Source of the DNA: Lacimicrobium alkaliphilum | GTDB taxonomy: Bacteria > Pseudomonadota > Gammaproteobacteria > Enterobacterales > Alteromonadaceae | Direction of reading: 5' to 3' | Length of the DNA: 64,000 nt | NCBI RefSeq assembly: GCF_002591895.1 | Contig: NZ_NISX01000009.1 | Span: forward strand, 1 to 64,000 | Part shown: in pieces, positions 1 to 9,495 of the stretch | How the letters are laid out: each line of letters opens with the position of its first letter | How positions within the stretch are numbered: position 1 is the stretch's first letter | The notes under the pieces: generated by a model | What the model was told of the DNA's origin: nothing | What the model saw: only the letters and a program-made list of their open reading frames with translations | Databases searched by the model: none | Made by a program: the position numbers and the translations under genes

Positions 1-9
1 GGGACGCGC

Positions 10-37
10 ATTTTACGCTATCCAAGGTCACTGTCAA
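10..37 (-). promoter_or_regulatory. rRNA-type promoter P2, reading out of the window
   Basis: On the minus strand there is a perfect -35 TTGACA (32-37), a 16-bp spacer and a -10 TAAAAT (10-15), followed at once by a GC-rich discriminator (GCGCGTCC). This layout is typical of stringently controlled stable-RNA promoters. It points left, so the transcribed gene, probably an rRNA operon, lies outside the window. Confidence 0.6.
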
Positions 38-168
38 GGTGTTTTACGCAACTTTTACGTTGCCGCCACCCCGGCCATTCCCTGTGTCAGTAACACTATT
101 GTGCCACCTCTCTTCTGCCGGTCTTCCTGACCCCGGTGTAAGCACGTTACCCCGTCGAAGTGGCGCGC

Positions 169-196
169 ATTTTACAGAGAACAGCACCCGGTGCAA
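169..196 (-). promoter_or_regulatory. rRNA-type promoter P1, reading out of the window
   Basis: A second leftward promoter has -35 TTGCAC (191-196), a 16-bp spacer, -10 TAAAAT (169-174) and a GCGCGC discriminator. It shares the 12-bp string around the -10 with the promoter at 10-37, and the two lie about 160 bp apart, like the tandem P1/P2 of rrn operons. An AT-rich stretch at about 300-400 could hold UP-element or Fis sites. Confidence 0.55.
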
Positions 197-627
197 GGGA
201 AAAATGACCGTTTTGTGTCAACTGCTCAATATTCCGTCTAATTTTGCCTAAAACCATTTCTAATCGCTGACAGACACACTCACAACGACCTCAGAACAAT
301 ATGTCTGAATATTTTACACAATCAGAAAGGGATTTAATTATTCTTATAAATAACAGTAAGTTATACAATGGATTAAATCTTGCTTATACATTTTGTTACG
401 ACTTAAAGCGTTCTTTGAGTCTCAACGGGCAAAAGTAGCAGGTCGATGGCCATATACATGTTCTTCGTACAGATGAGCATGGGCTCACATTACCTGAACC
501 ACAATATTCACTTGCCCAACGAGGCTTAACAACGTTAAGTCACACTAATGCAGTTATCGGGTAACAATTAATAAACTAAGCCTGATAGTTGTTTAAAAAG
601 CATAAAAATTACAACGGGAGATGACGG
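197..627. other. intergenic region between leftward stable-RNA promoters and the S8 protease gene
   Basis: No convincing gene is seen here. The stretch is AT-rich between about 300 and 400, which suits upstream activation of the leftward promoters. The protease ribosome binding site (GGGAG) lies at about 616-620. I could not fix a clear promoter for the protease. Confidence 0.4.
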
Positions 628-3600
628 ATGACCTTTAAAAAGTCAATACTGGGTAGCCTGATTTCTGCAACCCTGGCAACAGGTATGATCGCAGGCAATA
701 GCCTGGCGCTGGAAGTTTCAATAGATCGCAGTAAATTACAGGCCACTCAATCAACAGCAAGTCCATCCAATAAAGCTAAATCACAAAGCGCTTCTTATAT
801 AGTTCAGTTGAAAGGTAAATCCGGTGTCGGCCATGCCCAGGATATTGGCGAATTAAGATCCAGCAACCATTTGGCCGCTAACAAAGGTAACCTGTATAAC
901 GCGAAGTCTGCAAGAATGCAGGCTTATGTTCAGGCGATGAAAGCCAAGCAACAGGCGGTTGCTCAGGCAATAGGTGCAGTTGATGTGCTGTATAACTACA
1001 CTCATACCTTTAACGGCTTTGCGGCAAAATTAAGTCAGGAGCAGGCTGAACAGCTTCGCAATCATCCTGACGTTGTGGGCGTCTGGGCCGATGAAGCTCA
1101 GCAGCTAAACACCGCCAATACCCCAGAATTCCTGGGTCTCAATGGTGCTAATGGCCAACACACTCTGGGTATCAAAGGTGATGATGTTGTAGTAGGTGTC
1201 CTGGATACCGGCATCTGGCCCGAGCATCCAAGTTTCGCCGATGATGGCAGTTACTCCGATCCTGCAGATATTGGCTGGACGGGCACTTGCGATGCGGGTA
1301 TTGAAGCCGGTGCCGGTACCTTCAATTGTAACAATAAACTTATCGGTGCCAACTATTTTAAAGCCGGCTTTGAAGCCACTTATGAAATTCAATATGGCCT
1401 GGGGGAATTTGAGTCTCCTCGTGATGCTGATGGTCACGGTAGCCATACCGCATCAACCGCAGCAGGTAACGAGGGTGTACCGGCCAGCATATCAGGCTTT
1501 CCTGTAGACACAGTCACAGGCATAGCGCCAAAAGCCCGGGTTGCCGTTTATAAAGTCTGCTGGAACAGCGACTATGTTAGTCCTGAGGGAGCGAACGAAC
1601 GTGGCTGTTTTTATTCCGACTCCATGGCCGCAATAGATCAGGCCATTGAAGATGGTGTTGATGTCCTCAACTATTCAATTGGTGGTAGTCTAACTGATCT
1701 TACAACGCCTGCGGCCTCAGCTATGCTCCGCGCAGCCAATGCCGGCGTGTTTGTTTCTGTCTCAGCCGGTAACGACGGCCCTGATGCCGTTACAGTAGGC
1801 ACCCCAGCGCCCTGGGTTACCAGCGTTGGCGCATCAACCTATGACGGTACTTCTGCCATTATCGGTAATGCACTGGAAGTTAATTCCGGTGATTTGGCCG
1901 GTAGCGATTTTTTAAGCGTTCCAGCTGAAATCGCCCCGGCTGTGCCCGAAGGCGGACTGACGGGTGATCTTGTTATCGCCGAACCTCTGGAAGCCTGTGG
2001 TGAGCTGACTAATGCTGCTGAATTAGATGGCAAAATCGCGCTGATTTCCCGTGGCAGTTGTGCCTTTACCGACAAATTTAATAATGCTGAAGCGGCTGGT
2101 GCCACGGCAGTGGTGGTGTATAACAATGCACCCGGCGCCCCTTTTGTTATGGGTGGTACAGCTGTAAATATACCTGGTGCGATGGTTAGTAGTACTGATG
2201 GCCTGGCTCTTAACAATGCCGCAGCCAACTCAGCTACAAATATCACCTTTACCGAGACGCCAATATCTGATACCTCCACAGAGGTGGGTAATCTGATGGC
2301 TGATTTTTCCTCTCGCGGTCCAAACGGTTCAACTGAAGATATTATCAAGCCTGATATTACCGCTCCCGGAGTAAGAATCCTTGCAGCTACCACGCCAGAA
2401 CCGATGTTTGGTGCAGGTGGAGAGTCATTTGCTTATCTGCAGGGTACTTCCATGTCTTCACCCCATATTGCGGGTATGGCTGCGCTACTTAAAGGGCAAC
2501 ATCCTGACTGGACACCGGCACAGATAAAATCGGCGTTGATGACTACGGCGCGTCAGAATATCACCAAAGAAGACGGCGTCACGCAAGCCGACCCATTCGA
2601 TTATGGAGCAGGCCATGCAGCACCAGTTGATGCCATGGAGCCAGGTCTGACTTATGAGCTGAATGCGGGTGATTACTTTGCCTTTATGTGTGGACTGGGT
2701 GAAGGTGACTTTGTCAGCAGTGAAGCAGGTGTTAGTTGCTCCGACCTTACTGGTGCAGGATTCTCTGATGATGCAACTCAGCTGAATTATCCTTCGATTG
2801 CAGTATCGAAGTTACTTGTCAGCAAAACCGTTTCCCGTACTGTAACGGATACATCAGGTCTGGGTGGTACCTATGTGGCTTCCATTGACATGCCTGAAGG
2901 TATCGACGTTGCTGTAACCACGTATGACAGTGCAGGGAATGAAACACCGACTGATGATCTGGTGGTAGCAGCCGATGGTAAAGCCAGTTTCGCGCTGACC
3001 CTTACCAAAACAGCTAATGCTGTGATCAACGAGTGGGCATTTGGGGCCATTACCTGGACCGATGAAAACGGGCATGTAGTTCGCTCGCCTATAGCAGTTA
3101 AAGCTGCGCCGGAAGTTAAGATTGATGTGCCTGAGTCGCTGTCACTCCAACTGAACCGTGGTCGGGCCTCCTTCCCGGTACAGATGCTCTATAGCGGTGC
3201 CACCAGTACTGAACATGCCGGTCTGGTTGCTCCATTTGGCAATGCCGGGACTGTCGCGCAAGATCCTGACTCAACTTATGCCTTCAACGAAGCTGGATTG
3301 GGCTTCCACGCTTACCTGGTACCAGAAGGCACTCAGGTTGCCAGATTCAGTTTGCGTGATAACCTGGTGGATGCGGAAGGTGCCGATCTGGACCTGTATG
3401 TTTACCGTTGTGACGAGTGGTCCTGTGCTTTGGTTGGAGAGTCATTGAATGGCGGTTCAAACGAAGATGTGATCCTGACTAATCCTGAGCCCAGAGCTAA
3501 CGGAGCTATAGGTGACGTCTATATCACCTTTGTACATGGATATAGTACCGCAGGAGAGCCTGAGGTAAATTACACTATGCCAGTATGGATAGCGGATCAG

Positions 3601-3774
3601 GCAGACTCCAGCACCAGAGTGCTGTCAAGCCGCAGAGCAATTGAAGGTCGTTTCAATAACGTCACTTTAACCGCACGCGGACTTAATCCTGAAGGTCTGT
3701 ATATGGGTGCTATTACCTTCTACGACGATGAAGGTGTGGCTCAGGGCACAACAGTACTTGAAGTACAACCCTGA
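628..3774 (+). CDS. secreted S8 (subtilisin-like) serine protease with I9, PA and C-terminal domains
   Basis: Exported endoprotease of the subtilase family, 1048 residues. A signal peptide covers about residues 1-28, followed by an I9-type propeptide to about residue 155. The catalytic triad is visible: Asp193 (VLDTGIWPEH), His270 (DGHGSHTAS) and Ser608 (GTSMSSPHIAG). A protease-associated (PA) domain is inserted at about 445-540 between His and Ser, as in plant subtilases and related Alteromonadales enzymes. After the catalytic domain come an Fn3-like module and a C-terminal beta region. The ATG has a GGGAG ribosome binding site 7 bases upstream. The gene is monocistronic, ends at a strong terminator and probably degrades external protein. 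Its specificity cannot be read from the sequence. Confidence 0.93.
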   Translation: MTFKKSILGSLISATLATGMIAGNSLALEVSIDRSKLQATQSTASPSNKAKSQSASYIVQLKGKSGVGHAQDIGELRSSNHLAANKGNLYNAKSARMQAYVQAMKAKQQAVAQAIGAVDVLYNYTHTFNGFAAKLSQEQAEQLRNHPDVVGVWADEAQQLNTANTPEFLGLNGANGQHTLGIKGDDVVVGVLDTGIWPEHPSFADDGSYSDPADIGWTGTCDAGIEAGAGTFNCNNKLIGANYFKAGFEATYEIQYGLGEFESPRDADGHGSHTASTAAGNEGVPASISGFPVDTVTGIAPKARVAVYKVCWNSDYVSPEGANERGCFYSDSMAAIDQAIEDGVDVLNYSIGGSLTDLTTPAASAMLRAANAGVFVSVSAGNDGPDAVTVGTPAPWVTSVGASTYDGTSAIIGNALEVNSGDLAGSDFLSVPAEIAPAVPEGGLTGDLVIAEPLEACGELTNAAELDGKIALISRGSCAFTDKFNNAEAAGATAVVVYNNAPGAPFVMGGTAVNIPGAMVSSTDGLALNNAAANSATNITFTETPISDTSTEVGNLMADFSSRGPNGSTEDIIKPDITAPGVRILAATTPEPMFGAGGESFAYLQGTSMSSPHIAGMAALLKGQHPDWTPAQIKSALMTTARQNITKEDGVTQADPFDYGAGHAAPVDAMEPGLTYELNAGDYFAFMCGLGEGDFVSSEAGVSCSDLTGAGFSDDATQLNYPSIAVSKLLVSKTVSRTVTDTSGLGGTYVASIDMPEGIDVAVTTYDSAGNETPTDDLVVAADGKASFALTLTKTANAVINEWAFGAITWTDENGHVVRSPIAVKAAPEVKIDVPESLSLQLNRGRASFPVQMLYSGATSTEHAGLVAPFGNAGTVAQDPDSTYAFNEAGLGFHAYLVPEGTQVARFSLRDNLVDAEGADLDLYVYRCDEWSCALVGESLNGGSNEDVILTNPEPRANGAIGDVYITFVHGYSTAGEPEVNYTMPVWIADQADSSTRVLSSRRAIEGRFNNVTLTARGLNPEGLYMGAITFYDDEGVAQGTTVLEVQP

Positions 3775-3796
3775 TAAACCTCTATAAGAAAAAGCC

Positions 3797-3824
3797 AGGC
3801 CCCGCATTCGCGGGGCTTTTTTAT
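3797..3824. terminator. rho-independent terminator, possibly bidirectional
   Basis: A GC-rich hairpin (GCCCCGC / GCGGGGC around ATTC) is followed by TTTTTT on the plus strand, 20-odd bases after the S8 protease stop codon. A-rich sequence on the other side lets it also end a minus-strand transcript. Confidence 0.85.
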
Positions 3825-4123
3825 TCAGATACAACCCGAAAATGCTGCCTTCCTGTGCCCTCCTGCAACGACTCATCTGCGTTGATTTGATCAAGGCTCC
3901 TTAACCCACATCGTCGGCCTACCGGTAATAAGAAAAGTTCCGGACGTAGCTTGACCCGGTGATATTCAGCCATTGCGCTATCGGAGTAACCGCTGCAGTT
4001 TGTGATTTTTGCTTCGCTGCAAATAACATCAGGTTCACCCTGCTGCAAAGCTGCCTTAGTTTTGCAGGCAGTTAAATACATACCATCAGACAAAGTAAAA
4101 TGGTTGAGGAATATCCCTACCAT
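3821..4123 (-). CDS. possible small hypothetical protein
   Basis: A 100-codon open frame whose stop codon falls exactly at the edge of the terminator shared with the convergent S8 protease gene. That placement is what one expects of a real convergent gene. The product has several Cys residues and no recognised domain. There is no clear ribosome binding site before the ATG at 4123, and an internal ATG is also possible. The 280 bases further upstream (4124-4402) hold nothing else I recognise. It may equally be a chance frame or a decayed gene. Confidence 0.25.
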   Translation of the reverse strand: MVGIFLNHFTLSDGMYLTACKTKAALQQGEPDVICSEAKITNCSGYSDSAMAEYHRVKLRPELFLLPVGRRCGLRSLDQINADESLQEGTGRQHFRVVSE

Positions 4124-4402
4124 GGATCAGAACAGCCAAGGCTTGCTGGTGATCAGAGACTAAAAGAGTACAAGCTTAATCAGTTATTACATTTGCCATC
4201 AGCGCAACAAAACTGATTAACCTAAGAGATACACCCTTTAATTCAGATTCGCGGCATTATTACCCAGGTAAGTCTTTCTTTAGTAAACCTACCAGGTTAT
4301 CCAGCCTGCTCCACATTCAAAGGATAAGGCTAATGTTGTGTTGGTCTGCGTTGGAAAAATAAGGAGGGTCGGGAAGAGCTATGGAGAAACAAATCTACAG
4401 GA

Positions 4403-4432
4403 CAAAAAAAAGTCCCCCGGCTGGCGGGGGAT
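4403..4432 (-). terminator. rho-independent terminator of the PEP-CTERM gene
   Basis: On the minus strand the hairpin TCCCCCGCC AGC CGGGGGA (with a minor mismatch) is followed by a run of eight T. It lies about 50 bases past the stop codon of the PEP-CTERM protein gene. Confidence 0.85.
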
Positions 4433-4484
4433 TTGTATCAAAGAGCGGGCAATAAGCCGAATCTCTTTCTGTTGTTACTTGTTA

Positions 4485-5030
4485 TTACTTCGCCATACGA
4501 CGACGTAAGCCTAGAGCCATCAACGCAAGACCAAAAAGCGCTACAGTAGAGGGCTCTGGTACATAGGTGGCCTGACCAAATCTGACATCGGCTCCCTCGT
4601 TGAAGTAGAGAAACTCGTTTGTATCTGCGTTAAAAACATCCAGGTAGTTAAAATCCGGCCATGCATTATCTATCAGCAATTGATATGCCCAGGTTTCTTC
4701 AAAGCCTAAGTCATTGGCATCAAAGTACAGGTACTCAATACCGCCGAATACATTGTCAGTATCGATAGCAAAATCAAAGGCGAAAAATTCATAGTCCGGC
4801 CAGCCGAAAAACTCAAAATCGACTAGGTTATCTTCATTGAAGAAAACGATGCCGTCTCCCTGATTCAGTATTGAGTCATCAATATCTACAGTAAAAGAAC
4901 CCGTAAATGGTACACCGGAATAGTCACCAAACTCCTGCGTAATCATTACGGCATTTGCCGAAAAAGACGCCATTCCCAAGGTGGCAAACATCAAACTCGT
5001 TGCAACTATTAATTTTTTTATGTACTTCAT
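4485..5030 (-). CDS. PEP-CTERM sorting-domain protein
   Basis: Secreted protein of 181 residues with an N-terminal signal peptide (about residues 1-25, ending SANA) and a C-terminal PEP-CTERM signal: VPEPST, a hydrophobic stretch, then a basic tail RRR. Such proteins are cut and anchored or released by an exosortase (EpsH/XrtA type), often with exopolysaccharide. The middle region is acidic and rich in Phe, Tyr and Asp, with no known catalytic motif. I chose the ATG at 5030 because AAGGTAAC stands just upstream and it puts the signal peptide at the N terminus; an in-frame start 29 codons earlier is unlikely. No exosortase gene is in this window. Confidence 0.85.
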   Translation of the reverse strand: MKYIKKLIVATSLMFATLGMASFSANAVMITQEFGDYSGVPFTGSFTVDIDDSILNQGDGIVFFNEDNLVDFEFFGWPDYEFFAFDFAIDTDNVFGGIEYLYFDANDLGFEETWAYQLLIDNAWPDFNYLDVFNADTNEFLYFNEGADVRFGQATYVPEPSTVALFGLALMALGLRRRMAK

Positions 5031-5213
5031 GTTGTTACCTTTTTTAGTTATAAGCAAGCGAAGTGAAAAAACACTGCAACGAACTAAAGCAATAATCAAA
5101 CCAACTAGAATACCCACGTTTAATCAACAAGTTAGAGTTATATGTTGTGACAGCTTAGATGAACTGTAAAATAATCGGACAGAGGCCGAAAGGAGGGCCA
5201 GGCCATTACGACC

Positions 5214-5246
5214 TAAAAAGGCGAACGCCCCGCTTATGCGGAGCGT
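5214..5246 (-). terminator. rho-independent terminator of pssA
   Basis: On the minus strand an imperfect hairpin (AACGCTCCGC / GCGGGGCGTT around ATAA) is followed by a short T-rich tract, immediately after the pssA stop. Confidence 0.7.
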
Positions 5247-5254
5247 TGAAGTGG

Positions 5255-6079
5255 TTAGGATTTATTCGCTTTCTCTTTGGACGCGGTATCGTCACCGGCA
5301 GATTGTTTCTGTTCGGCGTCAAAGTCAGCATCATTGCTTTCTTCTGTATCCCCGACAACATGCTCCAGCTTAACTTTATCAACACTTCTGAAGGTGTTAA
5401 CCGGGCCGGCGATGGTATACAGCAAAAAGGCAATAAACAGCACCAGAGAGGGTGCCGTGGCCACGATAACGAAAATAAGCATCACCACCAACAAGGCCAC
5501 AAAGGGCACTTTGCCATGCCAGTTTACTTCCTTAAAAGAGTTATATTTAAAGTTACTGATCATCAGCAGGCCAGCTGCGGCAGTTAACAATGCAACCAGT
5601 AACCCATAGTCATCACCTGAGATATCATACTCCACACCAACCCAAACCAGGCCCGCGACTAAGGCTGCGGCGGCCGGGCTGGCTAAGCCCTGAAAGTAGC
5701 GTTTATCGGCGGTACCAACCTGAGTATTAAATCTGGCCAGCCTTAAGGCCGCACCTGCCACATAGATAAAAGCGGCCAGCCAGCCGAGCTTACCCAGTTC
5801 AGTCAGCCCCCAGGTGTAGGCAATCAGGGCCGGCGCTATGCCAAATGAGACCATGTCCGCCATCGAATCATATTCAGCACCAAAGTCACTTTGAGTATTT
5901 GTCATTCTGGCCACCCTGCCATCAAGACCGTCAAACAACATGGCAACAAAAATAGCAATGGCAGCGGCCTCAAAATGGCCATTCATTGCAGACACCACAG
6001 CAAAGAACCCTGAGAACAGGCCGCCGGTGGTTAATAAATTAGGTAACAGGTAAATACCTTTGCGTTTACTTTCTGGCAT
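5255..6079 (-). CDS. pssA: CDP-diacylglycerol--serine O-phosphatidyltransferase
   Basis: Integral membrane enzyme that makes phosphatidylserine from CDP-diacylglycerol and serine, the step before phosphatidylethanolamine. Its 274 residues carry the CDP-alcohol phosphotransferase signature DGLDGRVAR...G...D...D near residues 50-75, with several hydrophobic segments to about residue 225. The last 40 residues are hydrophilic and acidic. This is the polytopic type-II PssA found in most bacteria and Alteromonadales, not the peripheral E. coli enzyme. It is followed by its own terminator and looks monocistronic. Confidence 0.92.
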   Translation of the reverse strand: MPESKRKGIYLLPNLLTTGGLFSGFFAVVSAMNGHFEAAAIAIFVAMLFDGLDGRVARMTNTQSDFGAEYDSMADMVSFGIAPALIAYTWGLTELGKLGWLAAFIYVAGAALRLARFNTQVGTADKRYFQGLASPAAAALVAGLVWVGVEYDISGDDYGLLVALLTAAAGLLMISNFKYNSFKEVNWHGKVPFVALLVVMLIFVIVATAPSLVLFIAFLLYTIAGPVNTFRSVDKVKLEHVVGDTEESNDADFDAEQKQSAGDDTASKEKANKS

Positions 6080-6167
6080 TGAATCCTCCTAGAAACAGGC
6101 CATGCACGATATCATAAAGCGGATTTTCTTACCCTGAATTTGTTCAGCTGGCAGACTAACCATAAAA

Positions 6168-6193
6168 CGAAAGCCGCATGCCTGCGGCTTTCC
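6168..6193 (-). terminator. rho-independent terminator of clpB
   Basis: The near-perfect hairpin AAAGCCGCA / TGCGGCTTT around GGCA lies 20 bases past the clpB stop codon on the minus strand and is followed by CGTTTTATGG. Confidence 0.8.
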
Positions 6194-6213
6194 TGACTCA
6201 ACGACTCGTTGAC

Positions 6214-8784
6214 TTAACTGAATATCAGCCCGTTTTCGTCGGCATCTACCTTGATCACCGAATCCGGTGACAAATTTCCTGACAGTAGCTGTTGTGCCAG
6301 TGGATTCTCAAGCTGATGCTGAATCGCCCTTTTCAGCGGTCTGGCACCGTACACCGGATCAAAACCAGCATCGGCGAGTTTGTCCAGGGCCTGCTGAGTC
6401 AATTCAAGCTGATACCCCTTTTCCGCCAGTCTGGCTTTCAGAGAAGCCAGTTGTATCGCGGCAATTTCGCGGATCTGCTCATGGCCCAGCGGATGGAATA
6501 CCACGGTGTCATCAATACGGTTGATAAACTCGGGTCTGAACTGTTGCACCACAACGTTCATCACCAGCGACTTCATCTCTTCGTACTGACTCTCTTTGTG
6601 CTTATCCTGAATAATATCCGAGCCCAGATTAGAGGTCATAATCACCACAGTATTCTTAAAATCCACCGTACGGCCCTGACCATCAGTCAGACGACCATCA
6701 TCCAGAACCTGCAATAAGATATTGAACACATCGGGATGGGCTTTCTCTACTTCATCGAGCAGGATCACTGAATAGGGTTTGCGCCTGACCGCTTCTGTCA
6801 GATAGCCCCCTTCGTCGTACCCCACATATCCCGGAGGTGCGCCGACTAAACGGGACACCGAATGTTTCTCCATAAATTCGGACATATCGATACGTACCAT
6901 GGAATCGGCACTGTCGAACAAAAATTCCGCCAGAGCCTTACACAGCTCGGTTTTACCCACCCCTGTAGGGCCTAAAAACAGGAAAGAGCCTATTGGCCTG
7001 TTAGGATCCGCCAATCCGGCCCTGGAGCGACGGATGGCGTTGGAAACCGAGGTCACTGCTTCCGACTGACCAATCACCCTGTCATGCAGCGCGTCTTCCA
7101 TTCGCAGCAGTTTATCCCGCTCGCCTTCGAGCATTTTCGCCACCGGGATCCCGGTCCAGCGTGACAGCACATCGGCGATTTCGGTCTCGGTAACTTTATT
7201 TTTAAGCAGAGTTGTTTCCTGACCCTGGGCTTCGTCCGCCAGTTCTAAGCGCCGTTCCAGCTCAGGAATACGTCCATATTGCAGTTCAGACATACGACTG
7301 AGATCGCTGGCACGGCGGGCAATTTCCAGATCCAGTTTGGCCTGCTCTAACTCAGATTTAATATGCTGAGTGCCCTGCATGGCAGATTTCTCGGTATTCC
7401 AGATTTTTTCCAGTTGTTTGAACTTCTGCTCCAGTTGTTCTCTTTCCTGCTCAATCAGCTCCAGACGCTTATGACTGGCGTCGTCGGTTTCCTTGCTCAG
7501 CGCCTGTTCTTCGAGTTTAAGCTGAATAATACGCCGCTCGAGACGATCCATTTCTTCCGGCTTGGAGTCAATCTGCAGGCGGATACTGGAAGCCGCTTCA
7601 TCGATCAGATCAATGGCTTTGTCCGGCAATTGTCGGTCACTGATATAGCGATGAGAAAGGGCGGCAGCCGCCACTATGGCGGGGTCAGTGATATTTACCG
7701 CGTGGTGTAATTCATAGCGCTCTTTAAGACCACGCAAGATAGCGATGGTATCCTCCACATTCGGCTGATCCACCAGCACTTTCTGGAACCTTCGCTCCAG
7801 CGCCGCGTCTTTTTCAATATACTGGCGATATTCATCCAATGTGGTGGCACCAACACAATGAAGCTCACCACGGGACAAGGCAGGTTTAAGCATATTACCG
7901 GCATCCATGGCACCTTCTCCCTTACCGGCGCCCACCATAGTATGCAATTCATCAATAAACAGAATAACCCGTCCCTCTTCTTTGGACAGCTCACTCAATA
8001 CGGCTTTCAAACGCTCCTCAAACTCGCCCCGGTATTTGGCACCGGCCACTAATGCGCCCATGTCAAGACTCAGTACTTTCTTGTCTTTTAAGCCCTCTGG
8101 CACTTCACCATTGACAATGCGCTGTGCGAGGCCTTCTACAATCGCGGTTTTACCCACACCGGGCTCACCGATCAGAACCGGATTGTTTTTGGTACGACGC
8201 TGCAATACCTGGATAGTACGGCGAATTTCTTCGTCCCGGCCGATCACAGGATCCAGCTTGCCCTGCTCCGCACGCTCGGTCAGATCCGTGGTAAATTTTT
8301 CCAGCGCCTGACGCACGTCCTCGGCATTGGGATCGGTAACCTTCTGGCCACCGCGCATTTTCTCAATCGCCTTTTCAATCTTCTGTTCTGTCAGCCCAAG
8401 CTGACGAAGCGTTTCGCCAAGCTTGCCTTTGTCCTGTATCGCCGCCAGCACAAAGATTTCGGAGGTGATGTAATCATCTTTTCGTTTCTGAGCAATTTTG
8501 TCGCACAGATTCAGCAGCACCGCGGTGTCTTTGCCCAGTTGCACATCACCACCGACGCCCTGCACCTGTGGCAAGCGCTCAATCAGTTCGGAAAGTGCTG
8601 AACGAAGTGCGTTACTGTTAACGCTGGCCTGCTCCATCAGCGGCTTTACCGAGCCCCCTTCCTGATTCAGCAGCGCCATCATCAGATGGGCCGGTTCAAT
8701 ATATTGATGGTCTCTTCCCAATGCCAGAGACTGGGCGTCGGATATGGCAAGCTGGAACTTGCTGGTCATTTTATCTAAACGCAT
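6214..8784 (-). CDS. clpB: ATP-dependent disaggregase ClpB
   Basis: Cytoplasmic Hsp100 chaperone that, with DnaK, pulls proteins out of aggregates. The 856 residues match the family length. Order of parts: N domain (1-145), first AAA+ module with Walker A GEPGVGKT at 206-213, the coiled-coil middle domain (about 410-530), then the second AAA+ module with Walker A GPTGVGKT and the [12 protein letters not shown] pore-loop region. A heat-shock-type promoter lies 36-63 bases upstream of the start, and a terminator follows the gene. Confidence 0.97.
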   Translation of the reverse strand: MRLDKMTSKFQLAISDAQSLALGRDHQYIEPAHLMMALLNQEGGSVKPLMEQASVNSNALRSALSELIERLPQVQGVGGDVQLGKDTAVLLNLCDKIAQKRKDDYITSEIFVLAAIQDKGKLGETLRQLGLTEQKIEKAIEKMRGGQKVTDPNAEDVRQALEKFTTDLTERAEQGKLDPVIGRDEEIRRTIQVLQRRTKNNPVLIGEPGVGKTAIVEGLAQRIVNGEVPEGLKDKKVLSLDMGALVAGAKYRGEFEERLKAVLSELSKEEGRVILFIDELHTMVGAGKGEGAMDAGNMLKPALSRGELHCVGATTLDEYRQYIEKDAALERRFQKVLVDQPNVEDTIAILRGLKERYELHHAVNITDPAIVAAAALSHRYISDRQLPDKAIDLIDEAASSIRLQIDSKPEEMDRLERRIIQLKLEEQALSKETDDASHKRLELIEQEREQLEQKFKQLEKIWNTEKSAMQGTQHIKSELEQAKLDLEIARRASDLSRMSELQYGRIPELERRLELADEAQGQETTLLKNKVTETEIADVLSRWTGIPVAKMLEGERDKLLRMEDALHDRVIGQSEAVTSVSNAIRRSRAGLADPNRPIGSFLFLGPTGVGKTELCKALAEFLFDSADSMVRIDMSEFMEKHSVSRLVGAPPGYVGYDEGGYLTEAVRRKPYSVILLDEVEKAHPDVFNILLQVLDDGRLTDGQGRTVDFKNTVVIMTSNLGSDIIQDKHKESQYEEMKSLVMNVVVQQFRPEFINRIDDTVVFHPLGHEQIREIAAIQLASLKARLAEKGYQLELTQQALDKLADAGFDPVYGARPLKRAIQHQLENPLAQQLLSGNLSPDSVIKVDADENGLIFS

Positions 8785-8819
8785 TTTTGTACCTACATGA
8801 CAAACTAGATTGGTTATGT

Positions 8820-8847
8820 TATGGGTTCATTTTAATCACTATTCAAG
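8820..8847 (-). promoter_or_regulatory. sigma-32 (RpoH) heat-shock promoter of clpB
   Basis: On the minus strand CTTGAAT (8841-8847) is followed, about 14 bases on, by ACCCATAA (around 8819-8826). This fits the RpoH consensus (CTTGAA, 13-17 bases, CCCCATnT) with one mismatch in the C run. It sits directly upstream of clpB, a classic RpoH target. Confidence 0.7.
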
Positions 8848-9086
8848 TGCTCTATCGGGGAGGTTCGCGATCCTTTGTTCTGGATCAAGCGACGGGAATA
8901 TAGAATCGCCATATTTTGAGTGCTGTATTAGACAATAGACATTTGTTCACCTATTTTTCAACGGTTAACTTTTGATTAACATTGGAAGTGTGGCTTCGTC
9001 AACAAATGCTATATCGGTTTAGGATAATCCTTTGAAGGACTATAGGTTAAGCCATTAAATACGATTTATTAATAAGGAGAAAAAAC

Positions 9087-9446
9087 ATGGATAAGAAGTT
9101 ACTCATCGGTATTGCCTGCCTGACAATTGCAGGCTGTCATTCAACGCCGGTTACTACAGCAACTGAACATACCGACTCCCGCCTCGATGAAATTGAAGCG
9201 GAATGTAAGGCTGATAACAAAGGAACCAATTCAGACTGCGATGTTCACACACTGGCTGAAAAAGTAGGTTTGATTTGTAAAACAATGCCGGTAACCGGCA
9301 GTCGTATAGGTGTGCGCACCTGTACCACAGCCGAACAACGTGAACAAACAACAGATGAGGCAAAAGCACTGGCAAAAGAGTATCAACGACAGCCGTTCAG
9401 ACATAAAACCGCAGAAACCTTTATGCATGACACCAATGGCTCTTAG
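9087..9446 (+). CDS. small Cys-containing lipoprotein of unknown function
   Basis: A 119-residue product with a lipoprotein signal peptide: basic start, hydrophobic core and lipobox LTIAGC (lipidated Cys17). The mature part is hydrophilic with four further Cys residues at even spacing, which could form two disulphides in the periplasm. A good AAGGAG ribosome binding site precedes the ATG. No known domain is recognised. It stands alone between clpB (divergent) and pgeF (convergent). Confidence 0.75.
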   Translation: MDKKLLIGIACLTIAGCHSTPVTTATEHTDSRLDEIEAECKADNKGTNSDCDVHTLAEKVGLICKTMPVTGSRIGVRTCTTAEQREQTTDEAKALAKEYQRQPFRHKTAETFMHDTNGS

Positions 9447-9495
9447 TCCTGGATTAACGGTATTTCAGGCGGGACAATCGTCAGGCAGGAACTAA

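Noticed and set aside
39..251. A 70-codon open frame on the plus strand near the left edge
   Set aside because: It lies across the two leftward stable-RNA promoters, has no ribosome binding site and reads as Pro/Arg-rich noise.
1839..2393. A 184-codon minus-strand frame inside the S8 protease gene
   Set aside because: It is fully antisense to a clearly coding region with catalytic motifs and has no family features.
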